From Methylobacterium longum (GTDB taxonomy: Bacteria > Pseudomonadota > Alphaproteobacteria > Rhizobiales > Beijerinckiaceae): 64,000 nucleotides of DNA. The notes under the pieces are model-generated. The model was not told the DNA's origin, ran no database searches, and saw nothing but the letters and a program-made list of their open reading frames with translations. Position 1 is the stretch's first letter, and each line of letters starts with the position of its first letter. Shown here one piece after another: positions 35,128 through 44,027 of the stretch. Both the position numbers and the translations under genes were made by a program. The stretch spans positions 1 to 64,000 of the forward strand of contig NZ_BPQS01000024.1 of NCBI RefSeq assembly GCF_022179385.1, written 5' to 3'.

Positions 35128-35282
35128 GCGGCTAAGATGACTCCGACCCGGCCCCGGCGGCCCTTCGCGCATCTAGGGCGGGTTCGCGCCCGCGGACATA
35201 GGGGTTTCCACAGGACCCCGGCCCGTCCGGCGGGGCTCTGCCCGGCAATCGCGAAGGGTCTCGACCTCTCGAAGCCGGGACC

Positions 35283-36482
35283 TCAGCCCCGGCAATCGCG
35301 GATCAGCCGCCGCACGAAGGTCGCGCAGGCCTCGAGTTCGTCGCGGGTCACGTACTCGTCGGCCCTGTGGGCGCGGGCGATGGAGCCCGGCCCGATCACC
35401 ACGGCCGGCACGCCGCCGAGCCGCTCGAACAGCCCGCCTTCCGTGCCGTACGAGACCTTGGCGTGCCCGTTCCGGCCGGCCAGCCGCTTGGCCAGGGTCA
35501 CGATCGCCGCGTCCGGATCGGTGTCGAGGCCCGGATAGTCGATCAGCGGCTCGACCGCGACGCCGCAGGCCGGATCCCCCGCCCGCATCAGCGGCGCCAG
35601 GGTGTCGGTGGCGTAGGCGATGGCCGCGCCCGCCAGCGCCCCGGCGTCGTCCGCGCCGATCGCCCGGTACTCGAACTCCACGCTGCAGGTATCCGGCACG
35701 ATGTTGAGCGCCGTGCCGCCCCGGACCACGCTCGACAGGCCGGTCGTGTGCGGCACGTCGTAGAGCGGATCGCGGGCACCGTCCCGGGCGAGCGCCTCCG
35801 CGGAGAGCCGGACATGCTCGATGAACCGGGCGGCGTATTCCACCGCGTTGACGCCCTCGGGCGCCAGGGCCGAGTGGCTGGCCTTGCCCCGGAAGGTGAG
35901 GCGGGCGGCCGACTTGCCCTTGTGGCCGACCACCACCTCCATCCCGGTGGGCTCGCCCACGAAGCAGCCGAGCGGCCGGGGTACCCGCTCCAGCATCCGG
36001 GCGATCAGCGGCCGCACCCCGAGGCAGCCCACCTCCTCGTCGTACGAGATCGCGATGTGGAGCGGGGTGGTGAGCACGCCTTCGACCATCTCGGGCAGGA
36101 GCGCGAGGCAGACCGCCAGGAACCCCTTCATGTCGGAGGTACCCCGGCCGTAGAGCCGCCCGTCCGCCTCGCGCAGGAGGAACGGGTCCGACGTCCAGGG
36201 CTGGCCCTCCGTCGGCACCACGTCGCTGTGGCCGGAGAGCACGTAGCCGGGGCGGCTCTCGGACGGGCCGACGCTCACCAGCAGCGCCGCCTTCCGCCCG
36301 GTCGGATCCGGCACCCGCTCCACCGCGGCGCCGTGGTCCCGGCAATAGGCCTCCGCCCAGTCGATCAGCGGCAGGTTCGAGCGGGCGCTCACCGTGTCGA
36401 AGGCGACGAGCGTCCTCAGGAGCGCCACCGGGTCGTGCGGGCCGGCATTCGGCGCGGGCTCTGTCCGTTCGGGCTCTGGCAT
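35283..36482 (-). CDS. argE: Acetylornithine deacetylase (M20 family)
   Basis: A 399-residue M20 metallopeptidase-fold amidohydrolase that removes acetate from N-acetylornithine in arginine synthesis. Metal and catalytic blocks are SGHSDVVPTEGQPW (His and Asp), GRGTSDMKGF (bridging Asp), SYDEEVGCLG (catalytic Glu and metal Glu), GEPTG, and the final His in ARAHRADEYV. The dimerisation/lid domain (about 185-300) is intact. Many Rhizobiales make ornithine through ArgJ, so a close relative acting on another N-acyl amino acid is possible. Confidence 0.9.
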   Translation of the reverse strand: MPEPERTEPAPNAGPHDPVALLRTLVAFDTVSARSNLPLIDWAEAYCRDHGAAVERVPDPTGRKAALLVSVGPSESRPGYVLSGHSDVVPTEGQPWTSDPFLLREADGRLYGRGTSDMKGFLAVCLALLPEMVEGVLTTPLHIAISYDEEVGCLGVRPLIARMLERVPRPLGCFVGEPTGMEVVVGHKGKSAARLTFRGKASHSALAPEGVNAVEYAARFIEHVRLSAEALARDGARDPLYDVPHTTGLSSVVRGGTALNIVPDTCSVEFEYRAIGADDAGALAGAAIAYATDTLAPLMRAGDPACGVAVEPLIDYPGLDTDPDAAIVTLAKRLAGRNGHAKVSYGTEGGLFERLGGVPAVVIGPGSIARAHRADEYVTRDELEACATFVRRLIRDCRG

Positions 36483-36662
36483 GGGCCGTTCGCGCTCGCG
36501 TCGTCTCGGGTGGGGACCTCGGGCCTTCTACGGGGTTTTCGGCGGCCTGGGGACCCGAGATTGCCGCGGGGGCGCCCGCCCCCGCGCGGGCGGTTCCCGG
36601 AACCGGCGGCCTCGTTCCGGCGTAGCTGCCGGCGGAAGCCCCCTCACCGTCGAGCCCGAACC

Positions 36663-37055
36663 ATGCGCGCCGGTCCGACCCCGATCCACGCGGCCCTGCT
36701 TGTCCCCCTGGCGCTGCCCCTCGCCCTGCCCTTCGCCCTGCCCCTCGCCTCGCTGGCGGCCTCCCCGGCTCGGGCGCAGCCGGGGCCGCAGCCGGGGCGG
36801 TCCCAGCCCGGGCGGCACCATCCGCCGGCCGCCACCGACATGGACCGGACCCTGGCCCGCAGGGCCGAGGCCGCGCGGCGGGACGGGCTTTCCCGGCAGG
36901 ATCCGCGGCCGATCCCCCGGGCCCTACCACCCCAGGCTCTCCCTCCGGCCCTTTCACCGGCCCTTCCGCCGGCGACGCGGGAGCGGGTGGCGGCCCCGCC
37001 CTTCACCGGCTGGGGTTACGGCGGCACGATTCCGGGGGCTTGGCCCGGCTTCTGA
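36663..37055 (+). CDS. Small proline-rich exported protein, unknown
   Basis: A 130-residue frame with a long hydrophobic leader (VPLALPLALPFALPLASLAASPARA, about 14-38) followed by a Pro/Arg/Gln-rich low-complexity region and FTGWGYGGTIPGAWPGF at the end. The leader contains the slippage-prone repeats CCCTCGCCCTGCCC-like. Nothing else supports it as a gene, so it is moderate confidence; translated GC-rich DNA can mimic such leaders. Confidence 0.5.
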   Translation: MRAGPTPIHAALLVPLALPLALPFALPLASLAASPARAQPGPQPGRSQPGRHHPPAATDMDRTLARRAEAARRDGLSRQDPRPIPRALPPQALPPALSPALPPATRERVAAPPFTGWGYGGTIPGAWPGF

Positions 37056-37217
37056 CCAGCCCGGCACCGGAGAGACCAGGTGCCGTTTTGCAACCTTCGA
37101 TAGTGTTAGGTGCCGCCGAGTCTCGAAACTGTCTTGCTGAGGCCTGCCGCGCGTGCTGAGAAGGCGGGGCGGGCACCGTCTGCTGGGGCGGGGCGGCCCG
37201 GATCCGCGGGAGATCGG

Positions 37218-39116
37218 ATGCAGGCGGTCGCGCGATCGGAATCCCCGCCCGGCCCCGCTTCGGCGGCCATCCCGGCCGACCCCGCGGGATCGACCGACCT
37301 CCCGGGGCGGGGCGGTCCGCGCCGCCGGCCGGCGGCGCCGCGGCTGCGCGTCGTGCTGGCCCTGGGCTTCGGCACCCTCGGCTTCCTGGCCACCCTGGCG
37401 CTCGCCGCCCTGGTGAGCCGCGAGGCGACCCGCCGGCTCGAGGCGGAGGTCGGCGGCCAGCTCGCCGAGATCGCCGGCCAGATGGCGCGGAGCCTCGACC
37501 TCGGCATGTTCGAGCGCTGGCGCGACATCCAGATCGCCGCCGCCTCGGACAGCCTGCGCGATCCCGCGGCCGGCACGGCCGCCAAGCGCGCCCTGATGGA
37601 GCGGATGCAGGCGACCTACCCCGCCTACTCGATCATCGGGCTGATCGACCCGGACGGGCGCGTCGCGGTGACCAGCACCGGCGCGCTGGAGGGCGCGGAC
37701 GTCGCCGGCCGGGACTATTTCCGCGCGGGCCGCGCGGCGCCCTTCGTGGGGGACGTGCATCCGGCCAAGCTCCTGCAGGCGGCGCTGGCCCCCGGCGAAG
37801 CAGGTCCCCGTGAGGCAGCCCCGCGCCAGGCGACCCCGCGCGAGCCCCTGCGTCTCCTCGACGTCGCGGCCCCCGTTTGGGGGGCGGACGGGCGCCTCGT
37901 CGGGGTGCTGGCCGCCCATCTCGACTGGACCTGGGCACGCGACATGGCGCGCACCCTCGAAGGCTCCCTCCGGGGTCACCGCGAGGGGGCGGAGATCCTG
38001 ATCCTGTCCCGGGACGGCGCCGTCCTCCTGGGGCCGCCCGCCCTGCAGGGCGGGGCCCTGCCCCGGGACGTGCCGGTGGACGGGCGCCCCCTCGATCCGC
38101 AGGGCACCAGCCGGGTCGGCTCCTGGCCCGACGGCGCCCCCGCCTATCTCAGCGCCCAGGCGCGCACCGCCGGCTACCGCGACTATCCCGGCCTCGGCTG
38201 GCAGGTGGTGGTGCGCCAGTCGGCCGACCGGGCCCTGGCCTCGGCGACGGCCCTGCGCGGGAACATCCTGGCGGCGGGCAGCGCAGTGGCGCTCGCGGCC
38301 GCGCTGCTCGCGTGGCTGCTCGCCGGCCTGATCGCCCGCCCGCTGCGGGATCTGGCGGGGGCGGCCGGGGCGCTGGGCCGCAACCAGCCCCTGCCCGCGC
38401 TGCCCCGTTCCCTCGTGCGCGAGGGCACGATGATCGCCGAGGCCCTGGACGCGGCCGCCGACGAGCTGGCCCGGCGCGGGCAGGCCCAGCGGCTCCTGAT
38501 CGATGAACTCAATCACAGGGTGAAGAACACCCTCGCCACCGTGCAGTCGATGGCCGCGCAGAGCCTCAAGAACATCGACGGCGCCGCGGCCGGGCGCGAT
38601 GCCTTCGAGGCGCGGCTGCTGACCCTGTCGCGCGCCCACGACATCCTCACCCGCGAGAGCTGGGCGAGCGCGGACCTGCACGGCATCGCCGATCAGGCCG
38701 TGCGACCCTTCCAGAGCGAGGCGCCGCGCATCACCCTGGAGGGTCCCGAGCTGCGGCTGCCCCCCGAGGGAGCGCTCGCGCTGACGATGATCCTGCACGA
38801 ATTGTGCACCAATGCGGTCAAGCACGGCGCCCTGTCGGTTCCGGGGGGCCGGGCGGCGCTGGCCTGGACGCGGGCGGCCGGTCCCGACGGCCCGATCCTG
38901 CGGATCACGTGGCGCGAGCGCGGCGGCCCCCCGGTGGCGCGCCCCTCGCGGAGCGGTTTCGGCACCCGCCTGCTGGAACGCGGCCTGGCCGGGCGCAACA
39001 CCGCCGACCTCGCCTACGAGGCGGCGGGCTTCGCCTACGTGGCGGTGAGCCCCCTGCCCGCCCCTCCGGCGGAGACCGGCGCGTCGCCGCAGGGCATCCG
39101 GGCCGGACGGGCCTGA
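37218..39116 (+). CDS. HWE-family sensor histidine kinase with extracytoplasmic dCache-like domain
   Basis: A 632-residue membrane-bound kinase. It has a first transmembrane helix (VVLALGFGTLGFLATLALAAL, about 45-65), a periplasmic sensor (about 70-345) with dCache-like blocks VTSTGALEGADVAGRDYFRA and YPGLGWQVVVRQSADRALA, a second helix (about 352-374), and a HAMP region. The HWE kinase core has the phospho-acceptor His433 in LIDELNHRVKNTLATVQSMAAQSL and the ATP-binding MILHELCTNAVKHGAL. The typical HWE C-terminal FGTRLLERGL block is present. No response regulator is adjacent. ATG 37218 follows a GGGAGAT site; upstream in-frame codons are possible. Confidence 0.9.
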   Translation: MQAVARSESPPGPASAAIPADPAGSTDLPGRGGPRRRPAAPRLRVVLALGFGTLGFLATLALAALVSREATRRLEAEVGGQLAEIAGQMARSLDLGMFERWRDIQIAAASDSLRDPAAGTAAKRALMERMQATYPAYSIIGLIDPDGRVAVTSTGALEGADVAGRDYFRAGRAAPFVGDVHPAKLLQAALAPGEAGPREAAPRQATPREPLRLLDVAAPVWGADGRLVGVLAAHLDWTWARDMARTLEGSLRGHREGAEILILSRDGAVLLGPPALQGGALPRDVPVDGRPLDPQGTSRVGSWPDGAPAYLSAQARTAGYRDYPGLGWQVVVRQSADRALASATALRGNILAAGSAVALAAALLAWLLAGLIARPLRDLAGAAGALGRNQPLPALPRSLVREGTMIAEALDAAADELARRGQAQRLLIDELNHRVKNTLATVQSMAAQSLKNIDGAAAGRDAFEARLLTLSRAHDILTRESWASADLHGIADQAVRPFQSEAPRITLEGPELRLPPEGALALTMILHELCTNAVKHGALSVPGGRAALAWTRAAGPDGPILRITWRERGGPPVARPSRSGFGTRLLERGLAGRNTADLAYEAAGFAYVAVSPLPAPPAETGASPQGIRAGRA

Positions 39117-39431
39117 GAGGCATCCGCGCGGCGCGCGAAGGCTTTGCCGCGACCGGCTGCCCCGGCCGCCCGGACGCCCCGGCACTGCGAGTGCCCCGGA
39201 CCGCGCGGGGAGTGCACGTCATGTCCGATGCCGTTTAATCCCGCGGTCGAGGCCGCATGGCGATCATGACGTGCGCGCACGCACCAAGTCAAACAAAGAC
39301 AAAGGATTAAAATATCCGTATCTTTACTGTGTCAATACGCACATCAACTTTGCGCACTGTCGCTTATGTCCGGCTCAGCGGCCCGGGATGCGGCGTCCCG
39401 GGCCCGCCTGACGAACAAGCGAGGACGCGCA
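39117..39431. other. Intergenic region with AT-rich promoter-like segment
   Basis: 315 bases without a gene. The part from 39285 to 39370 is the most AT-rich in this area (GTCAAACAAAGACAAAGG and AAAATATCC nearby) and probably holds the promoter of the small exported protein that follows. Confidence 0.5.
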
Positions 39432-39782
39432 ATGACGAAGATACGGCACCTCCCGACCGCCGCTCGCTCCGGCCCCGCCCTCGGGCCGACCTGCGGCCTC
39501 GTGCTGGGGCTCCTGGCGGGCTCCCTCGCCCTGCCGATGACGGCCCAGGCGGGCGAGGGCGGCGGCGGAAGCCGCCAGGTCGCCGGCGGCGGCCACATGA
39601 GCTCCTACGTCAGCGATCCCTATCACGACCCGCGCTCGCTCCACTCGCAGCGCCTAGGCACCGGGCAGCTCCTCGGGGCGCCGATGCTCCACGACAGCGC
39701 GGGGGCCACGGTCTCGCGCCGCGGCCTCGTCGATCCCCACTGGGCATCCGGGACCCTGCAGCGCCGCCGGATCGCCCGCTGA
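39432..39782 (+). CDS. Small exported protein, unknown
   Basis: A 116-residue protein with a signal peptide (GLVLGLLAGSLALPMTAQA, about 22-40) and a mature part rich in Gly, Ser, His and Arg (GGGGSRQVAGGGHMSSYVSDPYHDPRSLHSQRLG). GAGGACGCGCA precedes ATG 39432. An AT-rich promoter-like stretch upstream supports it as a real gene. I do not recognise a family. Confidence 0.65.
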   Translation: MTKIRHLPTAARSGPALGPTCGLVLGLLAGSLALPMTAQAGEGGGGSRQVAGGGHMSSYVSDPYHDPRSLHSQRLGTGQLLGAPMLHDSAGATVSRRGLVDPHWASGTLQRRRIAR

Positions 39783-39979
39783 GACCCGCGAGCGGCCGCC
39801 GGGCTCCGGCCTGAGCGGTCGCTGCCGCCCCGGCCCCCGGGCTTCAGCCGGGGCGGTCACCCGGGAACGCCCGCCGGGAACGCCTCGCGCGACCTCGCCC
39901 GACACGCCGTCGGCCCCGCGGCGCGCCGGGATGACGGCCGCCGACACACCCCATTCCGCCCAGCGTCAGGACCCCCCTC

Positions 39980-40657
39980 ATGAACAGCATCATCCAGGGC
40001 ATCGCCAGCTTTCAGGGCAGCGTCTTCCCCGGCCAGCGGCAGATGTACCAGCAGCTGGTGCGCGACGGTCAGCACCCGAGCGCGCTGATCATCGCCTGCG
40101 CGGATTCCCGCGTCGCCCCCGAGCACATCACCCAGGCGGGGCCGGGCGACCTGTTCGTCTGCCGCAACGCCGGCAACATCGTGCCCCCCGCCTCCGACGT
40201 CATCGGCGGCGTCTCCTCGGCGATCGAGTACGCCGTGGTGGCGCTCGGCGTGCGCGACATCGTGGTCTGCGGCCATTCCGATTGCGGGGCCATGAAGGGG
40301 CTGATGAACCGGGACCTGCTCAAGCGGATGCCCAGCGTCGCGGCGTGGCTGCGCCACGCCGAGGCCGCCGAACGGATCGTCTGCGAGGCCTATCCCGAGG
40401 GCATGGACCCGAAGGCCCGCCACCACGCCCTGGCCCTGGAGAACGTGGTCGTCCAGCTCGCCAACCTGCGCACCCATCCGAGCGTCGCCGTCGCCCTCGC
40501 CAAGGGCTCCCTGCGCCTGCACGGCTGGTTCTTCGAGATCGAGACCGGCGCGCTCCTGGCCTATGATGGCGCGAGCGGGCACTTCCGGCCGATCGGCGAG
40601 GCCGACATGCCCGTGGCGCAGGATTCCGCCGGCGGCACCCGCCTGCAGGCCGCCTGA
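39980..40657 (+). CDS. Beta-class carbonic anhydrase
   Basis: A 225-residue beta-carbonic anhydrase that interconverts CO2 and bicarbonate. Zinc ligands are Cys40, His99 and Cys102, with the catalytic dyad Asp42-Arg44 (IIACADSRVAPE; CGHSDCGAMKGL). It lacks a signal peptide, so it is cytoplasmic. The SulP transporter gene begins 2 bases after its stop codon, making a coupled pair. For a serine-cycle methylotroph, bicarbonate is needed by PEP carboxylase and acyl-CoA carboxylases. Confidence 0.95.
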   Translation: MNSIIQGIASFQGSVFPGQRQMYQQLVRDGQHPSALIIACADSRVAPEHITQAGPGDLFVCRNAGNIVPPASDVIGGVSSAIEYAVVALGVRDIVVCGHSDCGAMKGLMNRDLLKRMPSVAAWLRHAEAAERIVCEAYPEGMDPKARHHALALENVVVQLANLRTHPSVAVALAKGSLRLHGWFFEIETGALLAYDGASGHFRPIGEADMPVAQDSAGGTRLQAA

Positions 40658-40659
40658 GC

Positions 40660-42240
40660 ATGCCCATCCCCGAGGGTCTGAACCGACATCTGAGCACCGC
40701 CTTCGCGCCGGACGGCCCCGTCCGGACGAGCCTCGCGCGGGATCTCCCGGCCTCCGTGGTGGTCTTCCTCGTGGCGCTGCCCCTGTGCATGGGCATCGCC
40801 ATCGCGTCCGGCGTGCCGCCCGAGCGCGGGCTCGTCACCGGCATCGTCGGCGGCATCGTGGTCGGCCTCCTCGCGGGCTCGCCGCTCCAGGTGAGCGGGC
40901 CGGCCGCGGGGCTCGCCGTGATCGTGTACGGCTTCGTGCAGGCGCACGGGCTCGACGCGCTGGACCCCGTCCTGGTGGCGGCGGGCCTCCTCCAGCTCGT
41001 CGCGGGTGCCCTGCGGGTCGGCGGCTGGTTCCGGGCGATCTCGCCGGCCGTGGTGCACGGGATGCTGGCGGGCATCGGCATCCTGATCGTGCTCGCCCAG
41101 ATCCACGTCCTCACCGATGCCCTGCCCCGGGCGAGCGGGCTCGACAACCTCGTGGCGATCCCGGCCGCGTTCTTCGACTTCGTCACCGGCACGGGCGACC
41201 GCGCCGGCGCCGTGACTGTAGGCGGCGCCACCATCGCCGCCATGATCGCCTGGGAGCGCCTGCGCCCGGCGTGGCTCCGGCTCGTGCCCGGGGCGCTCGT
41301 GGGCGTCGTGGCGGGCAGTCTCGTCGCCGGCACCGGGGGCTTCGCCGTCAAGCGCGTCGCGGTGCCGGAGGCGCTCCTGTCCGGCCTGTCCCTGCCGGAC
41401 GCGGCGGCCTGGGCGCGGCTGGCCGAGGCCGAGATCCTGATCATGGCCCTGGTCATCGCGGTGATCGCCAGCGCCGAGAGCCTGCTCTCGGCGGCGGCCG
41501 TCGACCGCATGCATGACGGCCCGCGCACCCGCTTCGACCGGGAACTCGGCGCGCAGGGCGTCGGCAACGTGATCTGCGGGATGCTGGGCGCCCTGCCGAT
41601 GACCGGGGTGATCGTGCGGTCCTCGGCCAACGTCCAGGCCGGGGCCGTCAGCCGGGCCGCCACGGTGATGCACGGGACCTGGATCCTGGCCTTCCTCATC
41701 GCCCTGCCCTGGCTGCTGGCCCTGGTGCCGACCGCGAGCCTCGCCGGCATCCTGGTCGTCACCGGCTGGCGGCTGGCGAGCCCCGCCCACGCCCTGCACC
41801 TGCAGGCGCGCTACGGCTGGCTCACGGCGGCGATCTGGCTCGCCACGATGGTGACCGTGGTGGCGGTGGATCTGCTCACCGGCGTGCTCACCGGGCTGGT
41901 CCTGAGCCTGCTCCAGGCTCTGCCGAGCCTGCGTAAGGGCCGGCTGCGGATCGAGCACGCGGCGGCCCCGGAGGTGCCCGGCGTGCCGGAGCTGCGCCTG
42001 TCCGGGGCGGCGACGTTCCTGCAACTGCCGAGCCTCACGGCGGCGCTGGAGCGCACGCCCACGGGCGGCGAGGTCCGCCTCGCCACCGACAACCTCGCGG
42101 CCATCGATCACACCTGCCTGGAGATGATCGGCGACTGGGCGAGCCGGCGCAGCGCCGCCGGGACCCGGGTGGCCGTGGTCGGCGGATCGGGGGTTCCCCA
42201 CGACCGCCTCGCGGCCGCGGTGGCGGCACCCGCCCGGTAG
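40660..42240 (+). CDS. SulP-family anion transporter (candidate bicarbonate importer)
   Basis: A 526-residue inner-membrane transporter of the SulP/SLC26 family. The first core helix carries DLPASVVVFLVALPLCMGIAIASG, followed by the QVSGPAAGLAVIVYGFV and VVHGMLAGIGILIVLAQIHVL blocks typical of the SulP core. A short STAS-like C-terminal domain (about 445-525; GEVRLATDNLAAIDHTCLEMIGDW) is present. The gene is 2 bases from a carbonic anhydrase gene. Carbonic anhydrase-SulP pairs are suspected bicarbonate uptake systems, as with cyanobacterial BicA. Sulfate transport is the alternative, but no sulfur genes are near. Confidence 0.88.
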   Translation: MPIPEGLNRHLSTAFAPDGPVRTSLARDLPASVVVFLVALPLCMGIAIASGVPPERGLVTGIVGGIVVGLLAGSPLQVSGPAAGLAVIVYGFVQAHGLDALDPVLVAAGLLQLVAGALRVGGWFRAISPAVVHGMLAGIGILIVLAQIHVLTDALPRASGLDNLVAIPAAFFDFVTGTGDRAGAVTVGGATIAAMIAWERLRPAWLRLVPGALVGVVAGSLVAGTGGFAVKRVAVPEALLSGLSLPDAAAWARLAEAEILIMALVIAVIASAESLLSAAAVDRMHDGPRTRFDRELGAQGVGNVICGMLGALPMTGVIVRSSANVQAGAVSRAATVMHGTWILAFLIALPWLLALVPTASLAGILVVTGWRLASPAHALHLQARYGWLTAAIWLATMVTVVAVDLLTGVLTGLVLSLLQALPSLRKGRLRIEHAAAPEVPGVPELRLSGAATFLQLPSLTAALERTPTGGEVRLATDNLAAIDHTCLEMIGDWASRRSAAGTRVAVVGGSGVPHDRLAAAVAAPAR

Positions 42241-42507
42241 CGGCGCCGGGCCGGGCCAACCGTCTCCCGGGGATCGTAGCCCTCGACCCGCCGACCATCC
42301 CGGGACGGCACCGTCGTTCCTGCCCGGCTGGCCCGTGGCAACGGGCTTCCGGTGTCGTCCGAGGATCGTGACTTCTCAGGCCCTCCGGGCACTCGATTAA
42401 TCCTGAATCTTTTCACGCCTTTAACGGTCCACCGTCACAATCGGCGCCACGGCCGGCCCACCGTGCGGGACCGGTCGATGGATTCGTTCTCGGCAGGAGC
42501 TTCGTCG

Positions 42508-42861
42508 ATGCTCAAGGTTCTCGCGGTTCCGGCCGCCTGCCTGGTCCTGTGCGGGACCGCCGCCGCGCAGGACATGCCCGGACTGGCGACCTTGAGCCCA
42601 CCCGAACTCGCGCAGCCGGTCATGGCGAACGAACCGGAGCGCGCGGCCCGCCCCTCGGCCGGAACCGTGCCGGGCGTCACCGTCGGGCCGCGCGGCCTGG
42701 ATGGCGGCCGCGCGGAGACCGGCAATCCCGCGCTGCGCGGCGTCGATCCCGGCGCGCCCCGGGCTGTCGCCGCCCTGAAGGCTCCGTCCGGTGAGCCGCG
42801 ACCCTGGTGCGCGCAGGCGCGCCGGGTCGGGACCGGTGCGGGCTTCTGCCTCATCAATTGA
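42508..42861 (+). CDS. Small exported protein, unknown
   Basis: A 117-residue protein with a signal peptide (MLKVLAVPAACLVLCGTAAAQ) and a mature Pro/Gly/Ala-rich part with a Cys pair near the C-terminus (PWCAQARRVGTGAGFCLIN) that could form a disulfide. An AGGAG site lies 8 bases before ATG 42508, which decides this start over ATG 42478. No family recognised. Confidence 0.65.
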   Translation: MLKVLAVPAACLVLCGTAAAQDMPGLATLSPPELAQPVMANEPERAARPSAGTVPGVTVGPRGLDGGRAETGNPALRGVDPGAPRAVAALKAPSGEPRPWCAQARRVGTGAGFCLIN

Positions 42862-42883
42862 GCCGGGCGGCGCGGCGGACCGT

Positions 42884-43084
42884 TCAGGACGCCGCGTAGA
42901 CCGAGATCTCGTCGAACGTCCCCGTGGTTCCCGGCGCGTAGTCCAGGGAGGCGACGAGCAGCACCAGCACGGCCGCCACGACGGCCGCGGCGGCAAGGAG
43001 GCGCGTGAGGGCCTCCGCGTGCGCATGCGCGGCGTGGATCACCGCGCAGCCCAGCACGAAAGCCAGGGCCTGGGCGGTCGTCAT
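42884..43084 (-). CDS. Small single-pass membrane protein, unknown
   Basis: A 66-residue frame with one strong hydrophobic segment (LLAAAAVVAAVLVLLVASL, about 29-47) preceded by a His/Ala-rich stretch. It is convergent with the exported protein gene, with 22 bases between stops. No strong ribosome site is visible. Confidence is limited because short hydrophobic frames arise by chance in such DNA. Confidence 0.45.
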   Translation of the reverse strand: MTTAQALAFVLGCAVIHAAHAHAEALTRLLAAAAVVAAVLVLLVASLDYAPGTTGTFDEISVYAAS

Positions 43085-43301
43085 CGCGCCCGCATCCGGA
43101 CGCGGCCGGGCCGGAGGACCGGTCCCCGGCCGTTCGGAACCGCGCGATCCGCGCGCATCTCGGCCATTCCGCCCCGTCCATCCCCGTCGCCGCGCCGTCC
43201 GGCATCCCCGGCCGGTACGATGCCGATCCTGCGGCCGCGGACGTCACCCATACGGGGAGGCCGGCGGCCAAGGCACCGTCACGCACTCGTGACCGGCCCT
43301 C

Positions 43302-43913
43302 TCACGCCGGGGCCGCCAACGCGTAGGTCGCCTCGCCGACCCGACGCAGGGGACCACCGGGGCCGGACCGCTTCCACAGGCGGGTGTTGAGGGCCGCCAC
43401 CGGGTCCCGTCCCGGCACGGTGAAGCCCTGGTCGACGAGCGCCGCCAGGATCTCGGCCGCGTGCAGGGGCCGGCCGGCATCCGCGATCGCCCTGCCGGCG
43501 GCCTCCACGAGGGCGCGGCCGTAGCGGCGGGCGCCGGCCGCGTCCTCCGCGAAGGGAATGGCCGGAGGACGCGCGGCATCCGTCCCGCCCGCGTCGGACT
43601 GAGATTGGGAATCAGCGTCGGAATGAGGCTCGGAACTTGAGCCGGACTGTCCCCGGGCCGGGGCGGCGGGAATCCGGCCCACCGGGACGACGGGCGGCGC
43701 CGCGTCCCGGGCCGGCGGCGGGTCGATGGTCGGCCCCGAGGCCGCCTCGGGCCCGGTACCGGCGTCGCCGGGCGCGAGCCCCGTCCCGGCGGCCCCAAAA
43801 CGGCGTCCGAGTTCGAGGTAGAGCACGAGATCGGCGATCTCCCGGTCGAGGGCTTCGCGCTGCCGCCGCAGCAGGGCGAGGCGCGCCTCGATCTCGACAT
43901 CCGATAGACCCAC
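43302..43913 (-). CDS. HARE-HTH-like winged-helix protein downstream of repA
   Basis: A 203-residue protein. It has an N-terminal coiled segment (LSDVEIEARLALLRRQREALDREIADLVLYLEL, about 3-35), a long Pro/Ser/Asp-rich linker, and a C-terminal domain (about 135-203) with AGRPLHAAEILAALVDQGF, DPVAALNTRLWKR and RRVGEATYAL. That pattern fits the HARE-HTH winged helix, which binds DNA in RNA polymerase delta, ASXL and some restriction systems. GTG 43913 is preceded by GGAGG at 9 bases. The gene follows repA after 114 bases rich in GGAAT/ATTCC palindromes, so it may control or assist the replicon. Function unknown. Confidence 0.7.
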   Translation of the reverse strand: MGLSDVEIEARLALLRRQREALDREIADLVLYLELGRRFGAAGTGLAPGDAGTGPEAASGPTIDPPPARDAAPPVVPVGRIPAAPARGQSGSSSEPHSDADSQSQSDAGGTDAARPPAIPFAEDAAGARRYGRALVEAAGRAIADAGRPLHAAEILAALVDQGFTVPGRDPVAALNTRLWKRSGPGGPLRRVGEATYALAAPA

Positions 43914-43949
43914 GCGGCGTTCCCTCCAGCGGAATGGAATACCTACCCC

Positions 43950-43974
43950 ATTCCGTTCTCCCAGGGAACGGAAT
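43950..43974. promoter_or_regulatory. Operator-like palindrome (ATTCCGTTC-n7-GAACGGAAT)
   Basis: A perfect 9-bp-arm inverted repeat 37 bases upstream of the HARE-HTH gene start. Further GGAAT/ATTCC copies lie at 43931-43941, and a second palindrome AGGGAAT-n7-ATTCCCT spans 44009-44029 at the repA stop. The clustering suggests a regulator binding site; which protein binds is unknown. Confidence 0.65.
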
Positions 43975-44027
43975 ACCCGCCCGTTCCGACCGCCGCCCAC
44001 GACGGTTAAGGGAATGAATCGTATTCC

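Noticed and set aside
37110..37217. Longer N-terminus for the HWE kinase from ATG 37110
   Set aside because: It adds Ala/Arg/Gly-rich residues without a ribosome site; ATG 37218 has GGGAGAT upstream.
42420..43286. Longer minus-strand proteins over the small exported gene
   Set aside because: Antisense, Arg/Gly/Pro-rich, without domain; the plus-strand frame has a signal peptide and AGGAG.
43950..43974. Transposon end or insertion-sequence inverted repeat
   Set aside because: No partner copy, transposase or target duplication is visible; an operator is more likely.
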